Shown piece after piece: positions 52,857 through 62,049 of a DNA stretch of 64,000 nt. The stretch spans positions 35,794 to 99,793 of the forward strand of contig CAKSSJ010000003.1 in the NCBI GenBank assembly GCA_934488615.1. Reading direction: 5' to 3'. The translations under genes and the position numbers were made by a program. The stretch's first letter is position 1. Each line of letters begins with the position of its first letter. Origin of the DNA: an uncultured Eubacteriales bacterium. GTDB lineage: Bacteria > Bacillota > Clostridia > Oscillospirales > Acutalibacteraceae. The notes under the pieces were generated by a model. The model saw only the letters and a list, made by a program, of their open reading frames with translations. It was not told the DNA's origin and made no database searches.

Positions 52857-52883
52857 AAAAAACCAAGAAAGGAACGGAAATAT

Positions 52884-54068
52884 ATGAAAGAATTCGAGCT
52901 CAAATACGGCTGTAACCCCAATCAGAAGCCTTCAAGAATATTTATGAATAACGCAAGCAACCTTCCCATCGAAATCCTTTGCGGCAAGCCCGGATATATC
53001 AATTTCCTTGACGCATTCAACTCATGGCAGCTTGTTAAGGAATTGAAGGAGGCTCTCGGTCTTCCCGCCGTTGCATCATTTAAGCACGTCAGCCCAACCT
53101 CTGCGGCTGTCGGAATAAAGCTTCCGGAAAAGCTCAAAAAGGCTTGCTTCGTTGACGATATCGAAGACCTTGACAGCTCCCCTCTCGCCTGTGCCTATGC
53201 CCGTGCAAGAGGAACCGACCGTATGTGCTCGTTCGGAGATTGGGTTGCTCTCTCCGACGTTTGCGACGTCACAACGGCAAAGCTCATCAAGCGTGAGGTT
53301 TCCGACGGAATAATTGCCCCAGGCTATGAGCCCGAAGCTCTTGAAATCCTCAAATCGAAGCGCAAGGGCAGCTACAACATCGTCAAAATCGACCCCGACT
53401 ACACACCCGAGCCGATTGAGCGCAAGCAGGTGTTCGGCATCACCTTCGAGCAGGGAAGAAATAATTTTGAAATCAACAGGGAGCTTCTTTCCAATGTTGT
53501 CACCAAAAATAAGAATATCCCCGACGATGCAATTCGTGACCTGATTATTTCACTTATAACGCTCAAATATACGCAGTCCAATTCCGTGTGCTTTGCCTAT
53601 GACGGACAGGCTATCGGCGTCGGCGCAGGTCAGCAGTCGAGAATTCACTGCACACGTCTTGCCGGCGGAAAGGCGGACACATGGTTCCTTCGCCAGAGCG
53701 ACAGGGTTCTTAATCTTCCCCTTCTCCCCACTCTCGGCAGACCCGAGCGTGACAACGTAATTGACAGATATATCAATAAATGCGAGGAAGATGTTTGTGC
53801 CGAGGGTAACTGGCAGAAATATTTTACCACCCGTCCCGAACCGCTTACAGAATCGGAGGTACGTGAATATCTCGACACTGTCAACGGAGTTTCGCTCGGC
53901 TCTGATGCTTTCTTCCCGTTCAGCGACAATATCGAGAGAGCAAAGCTCAGCGGCGTAAAATATATTGCCGAACCCGGCGGCTCGATTCGCGACAACCTGG
54001 TAATCGAATGTGCCGATAAATATGACATGGCGGTTGCGTTTACGGGAATGAGACTGTTCCACCACTGA
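52884..54068 (+). CDS. purH: AICAR formyltransferase, stand-alone
   Basis: 394 residues covering only the transformylase half of PurH. LKYGCNPNQKPSRI at the start, the catalytic Lys-His in SFKHVSPTSAAV, RIHCTRLAGGKAD and the C-terminal EPGGSIRD and FTGMRLFHH motifs are diagnostic. It formylates AICAR with 10-formyl-THF. The missing cyclohydrolase domain is replaced by the PurO-type gene just upstream. The symbol is given for the transformylase half only. Confidence 0.94.
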   Translation: MKEFELKYGCNPNQKPSRIFMNNASNLPIEILCGKPGYINFLDAFNSWQLVKELKEALGLPAVASFKHVSPTSAAVGIKLPEKLKKACFVDDIEDLDSSPLACAYARARGTDRMCSFGDWVALSDVCDVTTAKLIKREVSDGIIAPGYEPEALEILKSKRKGSYNIVKIDPDYTPEPIERKQVFGITFEQGRNNFEINRELLSNVVTKNKNIPDDAIRDLIISLITLKYTQSNSVCFAYDGQAIGVGAGQQSRIHCTRLAGGKADTWFLRQSDRVLNLPLLPTLGRPERDNVIDRYINKCEEDVCAEGNWQKYFTTRPEPLTESEVREYLDTVNGVSLGSDAFFPFSDNIERAKLSGVKYIAEPGGSIRDNLVIECADKYDMAVAFTGMRLFHH

Positions 54069-54110
54069 TTTTTAACGGTTCTTTTTCCGCTTGAAAGGAT
54101 ATGATAAGCA

Positions 54111-55379
54111 ATGAAAATAATGGTTATCGGCGGCGGAGGCCGTGAACACGCCATAATAAAGAAATTAAAAGAAAATAAAGCAATTGATAAAATATATGCT
54201 CTGCCCGGAAACGGCGGAATTGAAAGCGACGCTGTCTGCATCCCCATCGGAGCATGTGAAATTGAAAAAATCGTTGACTTTGCGTCAAGCGAAAAAATTG
54301 ATTATGCCGTTGTCGCTCCCGACGATCCGCTTGTTCTCGGAGCGGTTGACAGGCTTGAGCAAATCGGAATCCCGTGCTTCGGCCCTCGCGCAAATGCCGC
54401 AATAATCGAGGGCAGTAAGGTTTTTTCAAAAAATCTTATGAAGAAATACAATATTCCGACCGCTTCATACGAGACATTTAACGATATGGAAAAAGCCCTC
54501 GCTTACCTTGAGAACGCCCCTATTCCGACTGTTATCAAAGCCGACGGTCTTGCTCTCGGCAAGGGCGTTACGGTCGCATTTACCCGTGAGGAGGCCAAGA
54601 AAGCCGTCATTGAAGCAATGCAGGACAAAAAATTCGGCAGGAGCGGAGAAAGCATCGTAATTGAAGAATACCTTGAAGGACCGGAAATCTCCGTTCTTGC
54701 GTTTACCGACGGAAAAACCGTAAAGCCGATGGTTTCCTCAATGGATCACAAGCGTTCGGGCGACAATGACACGGGACTCAATACCGGAGGTATGGGCACG
54801 ATCGCTCCGAATCCGTATTATACCGATAAGGTTGCAAAAATTTGTATGGACACAATTTTTGTCCCGACGATCAACGCCATGAACCGAGAGGGTCGAACCT
54901 TCAAGGGCTGTTTATACTTCGGACTTATGCTCACTAAGGACGGCCCGAAGGTTATTGAATATAACTGCCGCTTCGGTGATCCTGAAACTCAGGTAGTTCT
55001 TCCGCTGCTTGAAAGCGACCTGCTCACTGTTATGAAGGCGACAACAGACGGAACTCTGTCGGAAACTGACGTCAAATTCAAGGACGCTGACGCCTGCTGC
55101 GTTATCATGGCTTCGGACGGCTACCCCGTCTCGTATAAAAAAGGATATGAAATCACAATTCCCGAAGAAATATTCGATTCCGTTTATGTTGCAGGCGCAA
55201 CGCAAAAGGACGGAAAGCTTTACACCTCAGGCGGCAGAGTGCTGGGAGTAACATCCGTTGCTTCGACGCTGAAGGAAGCAATCGACAGCTCATACAAAAA
55301 GGTTAAAGAGATTTCATTTGAAAACGCATATTACAGACATGACATCGGTCAAAGAGCCTTGAAAGCAACGGAGGAATAA
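54111..55379 (+). CDS. purD: phosphoribosylamine-glycine ligase
   Basis: 422 residues. VIGGGGREHAIIKKL, an ATP-grasp domain with PTVIKADGLALGKGV, EEYLEGPEISVLAF and VIEYNCRFGDPETQ. It joins glycine to phosphoribosylamine; glycine could come from the glyA product encoded at 19.7-21 kb. The stop is followed one base later by the purL start. Confidence 0.97.
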   Translation: MKIMVIGGGGREHAIIKKLKENKAIDKIYALPGNGGIESDAVCIPIGACEIEKIVDFASSEKIDYAVVAPDDPLVLGAVDRLEQIGIPCFGPRANAAIIEGSKVFSKNLMKKYNIPTASYETFNDMEKALAYLENAPIPTVIKADGLALGKGVTVAFTREEAKKAVIEAMQDKKFGRSGESIVIEEYLEGPEISVLAFTDGKTVKPMVSSMDHKRSGDNDTGLNTGGMGTIAPNPYYTDKVAKICMDTIFVPTINAMNREGRTFKGCLYFGLMLTKDGPKVIEYNCRFGDPETQVVLPLLESDLLTVMKATTDGTLSETDVKFKDADACCVIMASDGYPVSYKKGYEITIPEEIFDSVYVAGATQKDGKLYTSGGRVLGVTSVASTLKEAIDSSYKKVKEISFENAYYRHDIGQRALKATEE

Positions 55380-55380
55380 T

Positions 55381-58300
55381 ATGGTTTACAGAGTTTATGT
55401 TGAAAAGAAGCCGGAAATTGCCCATGAGGCAAAGAGCCTGCTTAAAGAAGCCAACGAGCTTCTCTCGATAAAGGGTCTCGAGGACGTCAGAATTATCAAC
55501 CGTTACGATGCCGAAAACATCACCGAGGAGCTTTTTAATTATGCCGTTAAGACGGTTTTTTCCGAGCCTCAGCTCGATATTGTTTCGGACGTGATAAATT
55601 CCGAAGGCTATTCGTGCTTTGCGGTTGAATATCTTCCCGGTCAGTTTGATCAGAGAGCCGACTCCGCCGCACAGTGCATACAGATTATTTCAAAATCCGA
55701 GCGTCCGACCGTGCGCACAGCGAAGGTTTATTTGCTCAAGGGCGAGCTTTCCGCAGGCGAAATTGATACAATCAAAAAATACGTCATTAACCCCGTTGAA
55801 GCGAGAGAGGCTTCACTCACAAAGCCCGAAACTCTTGCCGCAAAGTATGATATTCCGACATCCGTCGAAACTCTTGACGGCTTCCTTGATTTAACCGACT
55901 CGGAGCTTGAAAAATTTGTTGCAGATTTCGGTCTTGCAATGGATATTGACGATATCAAGTTCTGTCAGAATTATTTTAAATCCGAAAGCAGAAATCCGAC
56001 AATCACCGAAATACGAATGATTGATACCTATTGGTCGGATCATTGCCGCCATACAACATTTTTGACGGTAATTGACGACGTTACCTTTGAGGATGAGCTT
56101 ATTCAAAAAACATATGATGAATATCTTGAAACACGCAGATCGCTCGGCAGAACAAAGCCCGTCTGTCTGATGGACATTGCAACTATCGCCGTCAAGGCGC
56201 TTAAAAAGCAGGGAAAGCTTGACAAGCTTGATGAGAGCGAAGAAATCAATGCCTGCACGGTTAAGATAAATGTTGACGTAGACGGCGTCAGTGAGCCTTG
56301 GCTGCTTCTTTTCAAGAATGAAACTCATAACCACCCGACTGAGATCGAACCCTTCGGCGGCGCGGCAACGTGTATCGGCGGAGCTATCCGCGATCCCCTC
56401 TCGGGCAGAAGCTATGTCTACGGAGCTATGCGCGTTACGGGTGCGGCAGATCCCTTAAAGCCGCTCGACGAGACTATCAAGGGCAAGCTTCCTCAGAGAA
56501 AAATCGTAACAACAGCCGCAGCGGGCTATTCGTCCTACGGCAACCAGATAGGCCTTGCAACGGGAATTGTCGATGAGATCTATCACCCCGGCTATGCGGC
56601 AAAGCGTATGGAAATCGGTGCCGTCATCGCCGCAGCTCCTGCCGAAAACGTAAGAAGAGAGGTTCCGACTCCCGGAGATATCGTTATACTTCTCGGCGGC
56701 GCTACGGGTCGTGACGGATGCGGCGGCGCAACCGGCTCATCTAAATCGCATACGGTTTCTTCCCTTGAGACCTGCGGCGCAGAGGTGCAAAAAGGTAACG
56801 CACCGGAAGAACGCAAGCTTCAAAGACTTTTCCGCAATAAAACTGCCTGCCGTCTTATCAAGCGCTGTAACGATTTCGGCGCAGGCGGAGTTTCCGTTGC
56901 AATAGGCGAACTTGCCGACGGACTTGAAATCAATCTTAACGCCGTTCCCAAGAAGTATGAAGGTCTTGACGGAACGGAGCTTGCAATCAGTGAGAGCCAG
57001 GAAAGAATGGCGGTCGTTGTTGAGGCTCATAAGGTTGACGAGTTCCTTGCTCTTGCCAAATCAGAAAATCTCAATGCCGTACCGGTTGCGGTCGTAACCG
57101 AAGAACCTCGCCTGAGAATGAACTGGAACGGAAATACTATTGTTGATATCAGCCGTGAATTTCTTAATTCAAACGGAGCCGACAAGCACATTGTAATCAA
57201 CACCGAGAAATGCGAATCGGCAAATCGCAGCTTTAACACAAGCTTTTCGGAAAGCTATAAAGCACTTGCCGACGACCTCAATATATGCTCAAAAAGAGGA
57301 CTTTCCGAGCGCTTCGATTCAACCATCGGCGCCGGAACCGTTCTTATGCCCTTCGGCGGTAAAAATCAGCTCACACCAATTCAGGCAATGGTTCAAAAAA
57401 TTTCCGTTGAGAAAAAGGCAACGGATGACTGTTCGCTCATGGCGTTCGGCTACAATCCGTTCATAACGGAGAAAAGTCCTTATCACGGCGCATATTTAGC
57501 TGTTGTTGAATCTGTCTGCAAGCTTATTGCGAGCGGAGCCGATTTTAAAGATGTTTATCTGACATTCCAGGAATACTTCAAGCATCCCGGCAAGGACGGC
57601 AAGCGCTGGAGTCAGCCGCTTTCGGCTCTCCTCGGTGCATTTAAGGCTCAGATGGAGCTCGGAATCGGTGCTATCGGAGGAAAAGACTCAATGAGCGGCA
57701 CATTTGAGAATATCGACGTTCCGCCGACTCTTGTTTCCTTCGCCGTTACAACATCAAAAACAGACCGAATCGTTTCTCCCGAGTTTAAGAAAGCAGGAAA
57801 CAAGGTCATCTTCCTTCCCTGTCCGTATGACGAAAACAATCTTCCGAAAACCGACAGCCTCATTGCTCTTTTTGATAAGGTCGCCGATCTTTTGAAATCG
57901 GGAAAAGCGGTTTCATGCTACACTCCCGGTATGGGCGGCATCGCCGAAGCAGTTATGAAAATGTGCTTCGGTAACGGACTCGGCTTCAGCTACAGCGAAA
58001 AGGCAGATATGAATAAAATTTTCGGCTACAGCTATGCCGGCTTTATTCTTGAGGTCGCAGACTGGGACAACGGGGACGAAATAATCGGAACCGTTACCGA
58101 AAAAGGTGAAATTTCATGCCTCGGTGACACCGTGTCGCTTGATTCCCTGCTGAAAATTTACGAGGATAAATTAGAAAGCGTTTTCACGTGCAACATTAAA
58201 AACACAGGCAGTAAGCCCGAAAACGTTTCATATACTGCCACAGAGCGCACAGCGCCGTCAATCAAGGTAGCTAAGCCGCGTGTACTCATTCCCGTTTTCC

Positions 58301-59073
58301 CGGGTACAAACTGCGAATATGATTCCGCAAAGGCTGTCGCAAACGCTGGCGCAGAGCCGATAATCACGGTTATCAACAATCTCTCTGCAGACGGAATCGC
58401 AAGAAGCATTGAAAGCTTTGCAAAGGAGCTTAAAAATTCTCAGATCGTATTCATTCCCGGAGGATTTTCAGGCGGAGATGAGCCGGACGGAAGCGGTAAA
58501 TTCATTACTGCATTTTTCCGCAATCCCGAAATAAAAGAGGGCGTTACAGAGCTTCTTGAGCACCGTGACGGTCTTATGTGCGGCATCTGCAACGGTTTCC
58601 AGGCTCTTATTAAGCTCGGACTTGTGCCGTACGGAAAAATCATTGACACGGACGAGAATTGCCCGACTCTTACATTCAACACAATTGCAAGACATCAGTC
58701 AAGAATCGTTCGCACAAGAATCGCTTCAAACAAGTCACCGTGGTTATCCGAAATGAACGTCGGCGATATTGTTAATGTTCCGATTTCTCACGGCGAAGGC
58801 CGTTTCCTCGCCAATGACGAAACGATACGCAGTCTGATTGAAAACGGACAGATCGCAACTCAGTATGTCGATTCAAACGGCAATGCGTCAAATGATATCC
58901 GCTTTAATCCGAACGACTCCGCATATGCAATCGAGGGCATTACCTCCCCCGACGGCAGAGTTTTCGGAAAAATGGGTCACAGCGAAAGAATCGGAGCGGG
59001 ACTTTATAAAAATGTTCCGGGCAATTATAACATACATATGTTTGAATCAGCCGTAAAATATTTTAACAAGTGA
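55381..59073 (+). CDS. purL: phosphoribosylformylglycinamidine synthase, single-chain
   Basis: 1,230 residues, the large form that combines the PurS-like N-terminus, two PurM-like halves (SDHCRHTTF; KNETHNHPTEIEPFGGAATC; GAGGVSVAIGEL) and a C-terminal class I glutaminase (VFPGTNCEYDSAKA; nucleophile in MCGICNGFQALIKLG). It is present in Proteobacteria and many Clostridia; most other Firmicutes use the split PurL/PurQ/PurS. It converts FGAR to FGAM using glutamine. It overlaps or abuts fhs. Confidence 0.97.
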   Translation: MVYRVYVEKKPEIAHEAKSLLKEANELLSIKGLEDVRIINRYDAENITEELFNYAVKTVFSEPQLDIVSDVINSEGYSCFAVEYLPGQFDQRADSAAQCIQIISKSERPTVRTAKVYLLKGELSAGEIDTIKKYVINPVEAREASLTKPETLAAKYDIPTSVETLDGFLDLTDSELEKFVADFGLAMDIDDIKFCQNYFKSESRNPTITEIRMIDTYWSDHCRHTTFLTVIDDVTFEDELIQKTYDEYLETRRSLGRTKPVCLMDIATIAVKALKKQGKLDKLDESEEINACTVKINVDVDGVSEPWLLLFKNETHNHPTEIEPFGGAATCIGGAIRDPLSGRSYVYGAMRVTGAADPLKPLDETIKGKLPQRKIVTTAAAGYSSYGNQIGLATGIVDEIYHPGYAAKRMEIGAVIAAAPAENVRREVPTPGDIVILLGGATGRDGCGGATGSSKSHTVSSLETCGAEVQKGNAPEERKLQRLFRNKTACRLIKRCNDFGAGGVSVAIGELADGLEINLNAVPKKYEGLDGTELAISESQERMAVVVEAHKVDEFLALAKSENLNAVPVAVVTEEPRLRMNWNGNTIVDISREFLNSNGADKHIVINTEKCESANRSFNTSFSESYKALADDLNICSKRGLSERFDSTIGAGTVLMPFGGKNQLTPIQAMVQKISVEKKATDDCSLMAFGYNPFITEKSPYHGAYLAVVESVCKLIASGADFKDVYLTFQEYFKHPGKDGKRWSQPLSALLGAFKAQMELGIGAIGGKDSMSGTFENIDVPPTLVSFAVTTSKTDRIVSPEFKKAGNKVIFLPCPYDENNLPKTDSLIALFDKVADLLKSGKAVSCYTPGMGGIAEAVMKMCFGNGLGFSYSEKADMNKIFGYSYAGFILEVADWDNGDEIIGTVTEKGEISCLGDTVSLDSLLKIYEDKLESVFTCNIKNTGSKPENVSYTATERTAPSIKVAKPRVLIPVFPGTNCEYDSAKAVANAGAEPIITVINNLSADGIARSIESFAKELKNSQIVFIPGGFSGGDEPDGSGKFITAFFRNPEIKEGVTELLEHRDGLMCGICNGFQALIKLGLVPYGKIIDTDENCPTLTFNTIARHQSRIVRTRIASNKSPWLSEMNVGDIVNVPISHGEGRFLANDETIRSLIENGQIATQYVDSNGNASNDIRFNPNDSAYAIEGITSPDGRVFGKMGHSERIGAGLYKNVPGNYNIHMFESAVKYFNK

Positions 59074-59084
59074 GGAGTATAGCC

Positions 59085-60761
59085 ATGTCACAACTTTCCG
59101 ATATTGAAATAGCTCAGCAGTGCAAGCCAAGGCACATTACAGAAATTGCAAAAAAAGCACACATTGATGAAAAATACATCGAACAGTACGGAAACTATAA
59201 AGCCAAAATCGATCCGCAGCTTTTAAAGGAAACCGACAGGAAAAACGGCAAGCTCATACTTGTTACCGCTATCACCCCCACCCCCGCCGGAGAGGGCAAG
59301 ACAACGACAACAATCGGTCTGGCAGACGGTCTCGCCCGTCTGGGCAAGGATGTTACGGTTGCGCTGCGTGAACCGTCATTGGGTCCCGTTTTCGGCATAA
59401 AAGGCGGTGCCGCCGGCGGCGGATATGCTCAGGTCGTTCCCATGGAGGATATCAATCTCCATTTCACCGGAGATTTCCATGCAATCGGCGCAGCAAACAA
59501 TCTCCTTGCCGCAATGCTCGACAACCATATTCAGCAGGGCAACGCTTTGGGTATCGACGTAAAAAAAATCACATGGAAGCGTTGTGTTGACATGAATGAC
59601 CGTCAGCTCCGTTACGTTGTAGACGGACTCGGCGGAAGAGTGAACGGTACTCCCCGTGAGGACGGCTTTGATATAACCGTAGCGAGCGAGATTATGGCAG
59701 TTTTCTGCCTCGCAACCTCAATTTCCGACCTCAAGGAGCGTTTGTCAAAAATTATCGTCGGTTACACCTATGATGACAAGCCCGTAACCGCAGGTGATCT
59801 CCACGCGCAGGGTGCGATGACTGCCCTTTTGAAGGATGCAATCAAGCCCAATCTTGTTCAGACGCTCGAAGGAACGCCCGCATTTGTTCACGGCGGCCCC
59901 TTTGCCAACATTGCCCACGGCTGTAATTCGGTAATGGCAACGCAAATGGCTCTTAAAATGGGTGACTATACCGTTACGGAGGCAGGCTTCGGCGCCGACC
60001 TCGGAGCAGAAAAATTTCTCGACATCAAATGCCGCATGGCAGGCCTTGTGCCCGATGCAGTTGTTATCGTCGCAACCGTCCGTGCTCTGAAAATGCACGG
60101 CGGACTTGATAAAAAAGAGCTTGCAACCGAGGATATTTCCGCATTGGAAAAGGGAATTCCAAACCTTCTCCGTCACGTTTCCAACATCAAAAATGTTTAC
60201 AGGCTTCCGTGTGTCGTCGCCGTAAACAGATTCCCGACAGATACGGATAACGAAATCAACTTTATCATTGAGAAATGCCGTGAGCTTGGCGTTAATACGG
60301 TTCTTTCAACCGTTTGGGCTGAGGGCGGCAAGGGCGGAGAAGCCCTTGCAAAAGATGTTATTCGTCTTTGTGAGGAAGAAAAAGGCAATTTCACTTTCTC
60401 CTACGGTGATGAGCTTTCAATCACGGAAAAGATTGAAGCGATCGTTAAAAAGGTCTACGGCGGAAAAGGAATCAACCTTTTGCCGAATGCGAAGAAGCAA
60501 ATTGCACAGCTTGAGGGTCTCGGATTCGGAAAGCTTCCTGTTTGTATCGCAAAAACACAGTACAGCTTTTCCGACGATCCGACAAAGCTCGGTGCTCCCG
60601 AGGACTTCACCGTAACCGTTAAAAACGTCAAGGTCAGTGCAGGCGCAGGATTTATCGTTGTGCTGACAGGTGATATTATGACGATGCCCGGACTTCCAAA
60701 AAAGCCCGCGGCGGAGAACATCGACGTTGACGAAAACGGAAAAATCATCGGACTGTTTTGA
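59085..60761 (+). CDS. fhs: formate-tetrahydrofolate ligase
   Basis: 558 residues from ATG 59085 behind GAGGAG; an in-frame upstream start is in purL. The P-loop is TPAGEGKTTTTIGLADGL; REPSLGPVFGIKGGAAGGG and VATVRALKMHGG are family motifs. It makes 10-formyl-THF from formate, THF and ATP in the cytoplasm, the cofactor for PurN and the AICAR transformylase of this operon. ZTP accumulates when this cofactor is low, matching the riboswitch at the head of the operon. Confidence 0.98.
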   Translation: MSQLSDIEIAQQCKPRHITEIAKKAHIDEKYIEQYGNYKAKIDPQLLKETDRKNGKLILVTAITPTPAGEGKTTTTIGLADGLARLGKDVTVALREPSLGPVFGIKGGAAGGGYAQVVPMEDINLHFTGDFHAIGAANNLLAAMLDNHIQQGNALGIDVKKITWKRCVDMNDRQLRYVVDGLGGRVNGTPREDGFDITVASEIMAVFCLATSISDLKERLSKIIVGYTYDDKPVTAGDLHAQGAMTALLKDAIKPNLVQTLEGTPAFVHGGPFANIAHGCNSVMATQMALKMGDYTVTEAGFGADLGAEKFLDIKCRMAGLVPDAVVIVATVRALKMHGGLDKKELATEDISALEKGIPNLLRHVSNIKNVYRLPCVVAVNRFPTDTDNEINFIIEKCRELGVNTVLSTVWAEGGKGGEALAKDVIRLCEEEKGNFTFSYGDELSITEKIEAIVKKVYGGKGINLLPNAKKQIAQLEGLGFGKLPVCIAKTQYSFSDDPTKLGAPEDFTVTVKNVKVSAGAGFIVVLTGDIMTMPGLPKKPAAENIDVDENGKIIGLF

Positions 60762-60790
60762 TTTTTTGTAAAAATAATATATACGGAAAT

Positions 60791-60817
60791 CCCTCCGAGA
60801 CATAAAATCTCGGAGGG
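60791..60817 (+). terminator. hairpin after fhs
   Basis: CCCTCCGAGA-cataaaa-TCTCGGAGGG is a strong stem, but the following TAAATTT is a weak T-tract. Confidence 0.6.
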
Positions 60818-60900
60818 TAAATTTATAAGGATTATCTAAGCAACCGGGCGCTTCGTGCATTTAGTGAACAGTCAAATTTTAAAAATATACATCAATATTC

Positions 60901-60942
60901 ATTCCTGCCGAAAATGTGGTTTTTTCGGCGGGAATATTTTTT
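60901..60942 (+). terminator. second terminator-like hairpin downstream of fhs
   Basis: TTCCTGCCGAAAA and TTTTTCGGCGGGAA enclose a short loop, followed by TATTTTTTATG. Confidence 0.75.
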
Positions 60943-61000
60943 ATGCGGTGAAAAAGCTGTTATGCCCTCAAAATTCGGGACAAAAAAAGAGGACAAAATA

Positions 61001-61386
61001 CGAATTATGAGGACAAATGAGGACCGAGGGCATTTTGAAAAGTCGATTTTGAGACAAAAAAAGAGCCTCGCTCGAAGTGAGCGAAGCTCTGAAAGTGTTG
61101 ATTTATAAGGCTTATTACGCAAGTAACAAGGTTCTGACGCTTGCGTCAGGTTCTTACTTCATTGCCTCTTCAACTGCAACAGCAGTTGCAACGGTAGCAC
61201 CAACCATCGGGTTGTTGCCCTCGAAAGAGAAATTGATTTTTGAGTCTTTTTTGGGTAGCAAAAATCCGCAAGCCTTGATTCTGCGTGCTTTGAGGTAGAA
61301 GTTCAGATTTGCGGATATTTTCGATATAAGAAGATATGTGCAAAATCGGCTGTTTTTGGCGAATTATGAGGACAAATGAGGACCGA
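61001..61386. repeat. 27-bp direct repeats bounding decayed sequence (gene-poor gap 60762-61692)
   Basis: A 27-bp sequence beginning CGAATTATGAGGACAAATGA occurs at 61001-61027 and 61360-61386. In both copies a CATTTTGnAAAGTC-like tail follows. Between them lie two small hairpins (61061-61089; about 61129-61150) and, on the minus strand (about 61330-61154), an open stretch ending GNNPMVGATVATAVAVEEAM and a stop. This looks like the C-terminus of a protein I do not recognise, with no start. The gap has no intact gene. Confidence 0.65.
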
Positions 61387-61631
61387 ACCACATTTTGCAA
61401 GTCCTCTTTCCACTGTACCGTTTTTGTCACTGATAAGCTGACTATCTAATCTTTTTATACATTATAATACATACATTTTTACATATAGACAAAGGGTAAA
61501 CGTAACTATTTTTTGTTCCTTCTCCCCTGCCTCTCTCAGCTTTACAACCTAACCTTTGTCAAGTTGTTTGAGCAGCAAATATTATATGTATAATAAATAA
61601 AGATTTATTTAATTAACAAGTCATACTTGAC

Positions 61632-61660
61632 TTATTATGATATATTTGATATTATAATAG
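61632..61660 (+). promoter_or_regulatory. hipB-type operator and promoter region
   Basis: TTATTATGATAT-atttg-ATATTATAATAG is an inverted repeat with 12-bp arms covering the -10 box TATAAT (61653-61658). TTGACT at 61627-61632 is a -35 candidate with a long 20 bp spacer. Autorepression by HipB is the expected use. Confidence 0.55.
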
Positions 61661-61692
61661 TACAAATTAGTCTTATTATTTATGGAGGCCTT

Positions 61693-62049
61693 ATGAAGAT
61701 TACAGGTTTATACGATGAAAAGACAATATTGTCTGAATTGGGCAATCGCATCCAGCAATACAGGATATCCATGAATATCACGCAGGCCGAGCTTGCACAA
61801 AAATGCGGGCTTTCACTTAAGACCATTGCCAGAACAGAAGCGGGACATGATACTAAACTTTCAAATGTTATTAAAATTTTGAACGTAATCGGACTTTCTG
61901 ATAATTTAGATATTTTAATTCCGGAGCCGCAGCCGGATTACAAGGCCTTGTTTGAGGAAAAGCCCATCAGAAAACGAGCAAGACCTGATAAAAATAAATC
62001 CGACACCGAATGGATTTGGGATGACGACAAGGAGGATGATGAGATATGA
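61693..62049 (+). CDS. hipB: HipB-like antitoxin (XRE-family DNA-binding protein)
   Basis: 118 residues from ATG 61693 with GGAGG 8 bp upstream. The helix-turn-helix (about 12-70: LGNRIQQYRISMNITQAELA, KCGLSLKTIARTEAG) is followed by a Pro/Lys-rich stretch and a Trp/Asp/Glu acidic tail, which in HipB proteins contacts HipA. It overlaps hipA by 4 bp. It probably binds its own promoter and neutralises the kinase. Confidence 0.88.
   Translation: MKITGLYDEKTILSELGNRIQQYRISMNITQAELAQKCGLSLKTIARTEAGHDTKLSNVIKILNVIGLSDNLDILIPEPQPDYKALFEEKPIRKRARPDKNKSDTEWIWDDDKEDDEI

Noticed and set aside
61170..61430. Minus-strand open frame of 86 codons
   Set aside because: It crosses one of the 27-bp direct repeats, lacks a start signal, and a different frame in the same stretch looks like the genuine protein remnant.
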